Shown here: one piece after another, positions 60,548 through 64,000 of the stretch
How positions within the stretch are numbered: position 1 is the stretch's first letter
Layout: every line of letters begins with the position of its first letter
DNA from: JAFIFT01 sp020051095
GTDB taxonomy: Bacteria; Pseudomonadota; Gammaproteobacteria; Legionellales; Legionellaceae
Assembly (NCBI RefSeq): GCF_964199965.1
Contig: NZ_CAXMZT010000002.1
Location: 248,001 to 312,000 of the forward strand
Direction of reading: 5' to 3'
DNA length: 64,000 bases
Notes under the pieces: generated by a model
What the model was told of the DNA's origin: nothing
Seen by the model: the letters and a program-made list of their open reading frames with translations, nothing else
Database searches by the model: none
Made by a program: the position numbers and the translations under genes

Positions 60548-62746
60548 TTGCAAACACCCTCTGATTGGCCGCAAGGTGACACCATTGATTTGAGCGTCCA
60601 CGATTTACCCCACCCCAGTTCGGACACAGAATGGTGGTACTTTAACTGCCACTTAGCGGATAGTAAACAGCGCGAGTTTAGCCTCTTTGCTTGTTTTTTT
60701 ATGTACCGTTTGCCAGAGCAAGCAGACATGGCGTATTCGGCTATCTGGGCATTAACAGACTGCCAAACCGAATCCTATACCACCTATGCATGCGTCGATA
60801 AAAATACCCCCACGATCGCCTTGCAAAAATTAAGTAAAAACGCGCAAACTGATGTTGGCTTTAAGCAAGCTATCGAAGAAATTCTTCAGCAAAAACGCCT
60901 ACCATCCAACGATCGATTGCTAACGACAGTCAACATTGCAGACGATGAACTACACTTACAATTTGATCAATTAAACCTTCGTAAAACAAGCGAACTTGAC
61001 TATGTTCTTACCCTGACAAACCCTCAAACAAACCACCAAGTCCAATTGCAGTTCAAACCCGTGAAGCCTGCTTGTTACCAGGGAGATAACGGCGTGATTG
61101 CTGGACCAAGACAAGAAACCATGTACTATTATTTTATCCCACGCTGTCAAGTTTTGGGTCAAATCCAAGAAGGCGCAAACCCGCCTGTTTCTGTGCATGG
61201 ACAAGGTTGGTATGATCATGAATTCGGTTTTCATCAAGCCAATGAAAAACATGCCTCATCCAATCAGTGGACTTGGATATCCATTCAACTGGATAATGGG
61301 TATGACTTATCCCTCTATAAACTTTGTCCCACAGATGATGCGGAAAAGGAAACGTTATATTGCACTTTGGTTGACCCAACCGGTCAACAGCAATTTTTCC
61401 CTCACGCACAATTTCGCGTCAAAGCACATTGGAAAAGTCTACAGACTTTTAGTGATTATGAATGCCAATGGACCATCCATATTGATGACATCGAATTATC
61501 CTTGGAGGTGAATGCCCAATTCAACAACCAGGAGTTTCCCACGCTTATCGCCTATCCTGCCTTTTGGGAGGGTCGCTGCCAAGTTAAGGGGACTATTCGG
61601 GGAAAACCTGTCACGGGCATGAGTTATGTGGAGCAATTCCAAAAAGAAAGCTTGGGGAAAATGACGGATTTATTTGACTCAGTCAGTGAGCAAGTTGATA
61701 AAGAAATACAAAAATTGATGCCTTTGCAGCTTGATAAGCATCACAGTATTTCCTTGTTTGCTTCGCAAGAGAACAGCCACTATCTGGATGATGTGGATTG
61801 CCAACAACTGGCTGACACAATTGTTGCACCCATTAGAACCATTACCGATCGAAAAGGCAAACGTTGGCGATCTTATGTATTAACAGCCTGTTGCCATTTA
61901 GTGGGAGGGACATTTGACAACTATGCTTCTTGGCTAACTGTTCCTGAATTCATTCACACCGGCTCATTAATCATTGATGATATCCAAGATCAATCCGCAA
62001 TAAGACGAGGAGGCCCTGCCTGCCACCAGATATTTGGTGAGCCTCTCGCCATGAATGCTGGCTCCTTTGTGTATGGATTGTTTGAGGTGGTCCTTAATCA
62101 GTCTGACTTATCGGCAGAAAGCAAATGCCAAATTTATCAATTGTTCTTTGATACTTACCGCGCCGCCCACGTTGGGCAAGCCCTCGATCTCATTGGTTTT
62201 CTACCAGAATTCATCCGGGAAATTGAATCCGGAAACGGAGAACCATTACTACGCAGGATAACTGCCGCACATCGGCTCAAATCGGCCGTGCCTGCTTCAT
62301 TATTAGCAAAGATGGGCGTTGTGCTTGGAAGAGGTTCCCAACAACAAGCGGATGCCGTTGCTCGCTACTTTGAAGCCGTTGGTATCGCTTTCCAAATTAT
62401 GGATGATGTGCTTAACTTACGCGGTTTTGATAACAACCATAAGCAAACCGCTGAGGATATTACCGCCGGCAAAGTGACTTATCCGATGGCTAAAGCCATC
62501 AAATATCTCAACAAGGATGAGTTATTTTGGATTGTCGAAGTGTTGCAATGCCATTCTGAGGATCGGAAATCTCACCAACTTATCGTCGATATATTAGAAT
62601 CCTCCGGGGTTTTCGACGCTTGTTGTCAAGAAGCTCAAGCCATCATTGATAACGCTTGGCAGCAATTCGACCCCCTTTTCCCTCAATCTCATACCAAAAT
62701 GGTTTTGAGGTCATTTAGTCATTATATTATTCAGCGCACTGTATAA
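60548..62746 (+). CDS. Fusion of CrtC/AttH-like lipocalin domain and isoprenyl diphosphate synthase
   Basis: The start is a TTG at 60548 with GAGGATGAG upstream. The 732-residue product has two parts. Residues 10-365 resemble the CrtC/AttH (carotenoid 1,2-hydratase-like) family: DTEWWYFNCHLADSKQREFS near 26, VHGQGWYDHEFGF near 217, and SWQxxxIQL-type strands. Residues 400-732 are a trans-isoprenyl diphosphate synthase with FARM DDIQD at 477-481, HTGSLIIDD before it, RRGGPACH, and second Asp motif DDVLN at 619-623. Both Asp motifs are usable, so it may make a short prenyl diphosphate. The fusion suggests prenyl transfer coupled to modification of a terpenoid. An alpha/beta hydrolase follows 45 bp downstream. 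Confidence 0.8.
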   Translation: MQTPSDWPQGDTIDLSVHDLPHPSSDTEWWYFNCHLADSKQREFSLFACFFMYRLPEQADMAYSAIWALTDCQTESYTTYACVDKNTPTIALQKLSKNAQTDVGFKQAIEEILQQKRLPSNDRLLTTVNIADDELHLQFDQLNLRKTSELDYVLTLTNPQTNHQVQLQFKPVKPACYQGDNGVIAGPRQETMYYYFIPRCQVLGQIQEGANPPVSVHGQGWYDHEFGFHQANEKHASSNQWTWISIQLDNGYDLSLYKLCPTDDAEKETLYCTLVDPTGQQQFFPHAQFRVKAHWKSLQTFSDYECQWTIHIDDIELSLEVNAQFNNQEFPTLIAYPAFWEGRCQVKGTIRGKPVTGMSYVEQFQKESLGKMTDLFDSVSEQVDKEIQKLMPLQLDKHHSISLFASQENSHYLDDVDCQQLADTIVAPIRTITDRKGKRWRSYVLTACCHLVGGTFDNYASWLTVPEFIHTGSLIIDDIQDQSAIRRGGPACHQIFGEPLAMNAGSFVYGLFEVVLNQSDLSAESKCQIYQLFFDTYRAAHVGQALDLIGFLPEFIREIESGNGEPLLRRITAAHRLKSAVPASLLAKMGVVLGRGSQQQADAVARYFEAVGIAFQIMDDVLNLRGFDNNHKQTAEDITAGKVTYPMAKAIKYLNKDELFWIVEVLQCHSEDRKSHQLIVDILESSGVFDACCQEAQAIIDNAWQQFDPLFPQSHTKMVLRSFSHYIIQRTV

Positions 62747-62791
62747 ATGGTAGCGTCTAATCATCAGGGATAACACAGGATTCATAGCAAA

Positions 62792-63601
62792 TTGATAACC
62801 ATCATCAAAAGTTTCATTATCACCATTATCGCCTTGTTTACGTTAGGGACGTTATTCTATTATCTTTTTCAAAGGCAGCTCATCTACTTCCCCGATAGAA
62901 ATCGTCCCCTGTTTGCTCCTGCAAAAGCATTGGGGTTTGACCAAGTCACCCTTCAAACACAAGATAACCTAACTTTAAACGCATGGTACCATCCTGCGAA
63001 AGCGAATTACCCAACGATTGTTCATTTTCACGGAAATGCTGGCAATATTGGTGTGCGTTTATACCTTGCTCAACAATTAAATCGATTGGGTTATGGCATG
63101 TTATTAGTTGATTACCGAGGCTATGGTGGCAATCCTGGCTCGCCTTCTGAAAAAGGACTGTATTTAGATGGTGAAGCGGCTATGGCGTTTTTAGCATCAA
63201 AGCAGATCCCTCAAATAAAGCAAGTCATCTTTGGTGAATCGTTAGGAACAGGCATAGCCATTGAAATGGCAAAACGACATACGGTCTGCTCGCTGATATT
63301 ACAATCCCCCTTCCTCTCATTGCCAGCCATTGCTCGTTATCATTATCCTTGGTTAGTCATACCACCCAGGGATAAATTTGATTCAGCTAGCAAAATCAGT
63401 ACAGTGGCTACGCCTTTATTGGTGATTCATGGTAACAAAGATACCATTGTTCCCTTTGAACAAGGCAAATCGTTATTTGATAAAGCGCAAGGCCCCAAGC
63501 AATTAGTCAGTTATCCTTTTGGTACGCATTTAAATCTATGGACACCTGATTTTTTTTCTCAAATCGATCAGTTTTTGCAAGCACACTGCCATTCAACATA
63601 A
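62792..63601 (+). CDS. Membrane-anchored alpha/beta hydrolase (BEM46-like)
   Basis: The start is a TTG at 62792. The 269-residue product has an N-terminal transmembrane anchor (8-28, IITIIALFTLGTLFYYLF). The hydrolase core has VHFHGNAGNIGVR (oxyanion region), nucleophile FGESLGTG, Asp in HGNKDTIVP, and His in GTHLNLW. It is close to the BEM46/YfhR type of serine hydrolases found in bacterial envelopes. The substrate is unknown. It lies 45 bp behind the CrtC-prenyl synthase gene and may share its transcript. Confidence 0.85.
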   Translation: MITIIKSFIITIIALFTLGTLFYYLFQRQLIYFPDRNRPLFAPAKALGFDQVTLQTQDNLTLNAWYHPAKANYPTIVHFHGNAGNIGVRLYLAQQLNRLGYGMLLVDYRGYGGNPGSPSEKGLYLDGEAAMAFLASKQIPQIKQVIFGESLGTGIAIEMAKRHTVCSLILQSPFLSLPAIARYHYPWLVIPPRDKFDSASKISTVATPLLVIHGNKDTIVPFEQGKSLFDKAQGPKQLVSYPFGTHLNLWTPDFFSQIDQFLQAHCHST

Positions 63602-63627
63602 TGCAAATAATTTCCGTCTTTTTGCGA

Positions 63628-64000
63628 TTAAGCGTCATTTCTCAAGCACTTATCTTGGGAAGCTAATGCTTGTATTACTGATTTTGTCACCAGAGCAACG
63701 ATTTGATTGTTTGGCTTGGCTTGCTTGTTGTTAGGTTGGGTAAAATACACAGCCATCACAATAGGTGGGCAATGCGTTGGATAGATAACGCCAATATCAT
63801 TGGTCGTACCATAAAAGGTCCCCGACCCCGTTTTATCAGCCACCCGCCATTGCTTAGGCACCCCCGCGCGAATACGGGCATCGCCGGTCGTGTTTTCTAA
63901 CATCCATGTTTGCAACAGTTGGTGTTGTTTTGCCTGCAACGTATTATCAATCAGTAATTGATAAAGATTCGACGCCATCAACGCCGGCGTGGATGAATCT
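63628..64000 (-). CDS. Class A beta-lactamase, N-terminal part cut by window edge
   Basis: The frame is open to the right edge, so the gene starts outside. The visible 124 residues are the C-terminal part of a class A serine beta-lactamase: STPALMASNLYQLLIDN (compare DTTTPxaMAxtL), QTWMLENTTGDARIRAGVPK, and the KTG motif in WRVADKTGSGTFYGTTNDIG. The catalytic SxxK and SDN motifs lie outside the window. It would be periplasmic and hydrolyse penams or cephems; its spectrum cannot be told from this part. Confidence 0.88.
   Translation of the reverse strand, partial: DSSTPALMASNLYQLLIDNTLQAKQHQLLQTWMLENTTGDARIRAGVPKQWRVADKTGSGTFYGTTNDIGVIYPTHCPPIVMAVYFTQPNNKQAKPNNQIVALVTKSVIQALASQDKCLRNDA

Noticed and set aside
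61098..61511. 137-codon ORF inside the CrtC-prenyl synthase gene
   Set aside because: Out-of-frame shadow of the conserved CrtC-like domain.
1..64000. tRNA, rRNA or tmRNA genes
   Set aside because: No conserved T-loop (GGTTCGAATCC-type) or rRNA motif was noticed; a tRNAscan/Infernal run would settle it.

Overview
The window is a gene-dense, AT-rich stretch of a gammaproteobacterial chromosome, almost certainly from Legionella or a close relative. The evidence is a major outer membrane protein of the Legionella-specific family at the left edge, plus many eukaryotic-like proteins typical of Dot/Icm substrates: a Rho-type GTPase-like protein ending in a CAAX box, a Ser/Thr kinase, cysteine-protease-like folds and ankyrin repeats. 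These sit beside ordinary housekeeping genes. No rRNA, tRNA or CRISPR array was seen.

Layout. 1-1.8 kb: partial Legionella OMP and an IS3-family remnant that splits a small secreted-peptide gene. 1.8-9 kb: APC amino-acid permease, Rho-like pseudo-GTPase with CAAX box, secreted peptidylarginine-deiminase-like enzyme, secreted unknown, VOC protein, and a clan-CE-like cysteine protease candidate. 9-20 kb: MICAL-like flavoprotein, EF-G and GNAT gene fragments, tandem-GNAT protein, Ser/Thr kinase, secreted TPR protein, 2H phosphoesterase, and an FAD-linked oxidase. 20-30 kb: coiled-coil protein, HAD-like protein, SugE/Gdx guanidinium exporter behind a guanidine-II (mini-ykkC) riboswitch, a 125-bp MITE, a single-CxxCH secreted protein, and a four-PAS diguanylate cyclase. 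30-38.5 kb: C58-like protease plus ankyrin protein, a gene frameshifted in an A8 tract, a tandem array of about 230-bp palindrome-rich repeats carrying a second MITE copy with a 5-bp target duplication, a second ankyrin-type protein, and a HAD phosphatase-like protein. 38.5-45 kb: gene fragments, a Tlc-type ATP/ADP translocase divergent from an adenylate kinase with an apparent export signal, a YbaK-like deacylase, and a KimA-like permease. 45-57.6 kb: DUF333 protein, PhyH-type dioxygenase, GGDEF-EAL protein, coiled-coil protein, DMT permease, a four-gene lipid operon (CDP-alcohol phosphatidyltransferase, CdsA-like, PlsC-like, bicovalent FAD oxidase), a GluTR-like catalytic domain, and a Sel1 protein. 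57.6-64 kb: ABC exporter operon, a fused CrtC-like/isoprenyl diphosphate synthase gene followed by an alpha/beta hydrolase, and a class A beta-lactamase cut by the right edge.

The most notable points are: (1) the ATP/ADP translocase next to a probably periplasmic adenylate kinase, which suggests an envelope nucleotide-scavenging unit; (2) the prenylatable Rho pseudo-GTPase that has lost every nucleotide-binding motif; (3) the MICAL-like flavoprotein; (4) the CrtC-prenyl synthase fusion; (5) the GluTR-like protein that keeps the catalytic Cys motif but has no NADPH domain; and (6) two interacting families of small mobile or palindromic repeats. Functional calls come from motif recognition by eye; no database search was possible.
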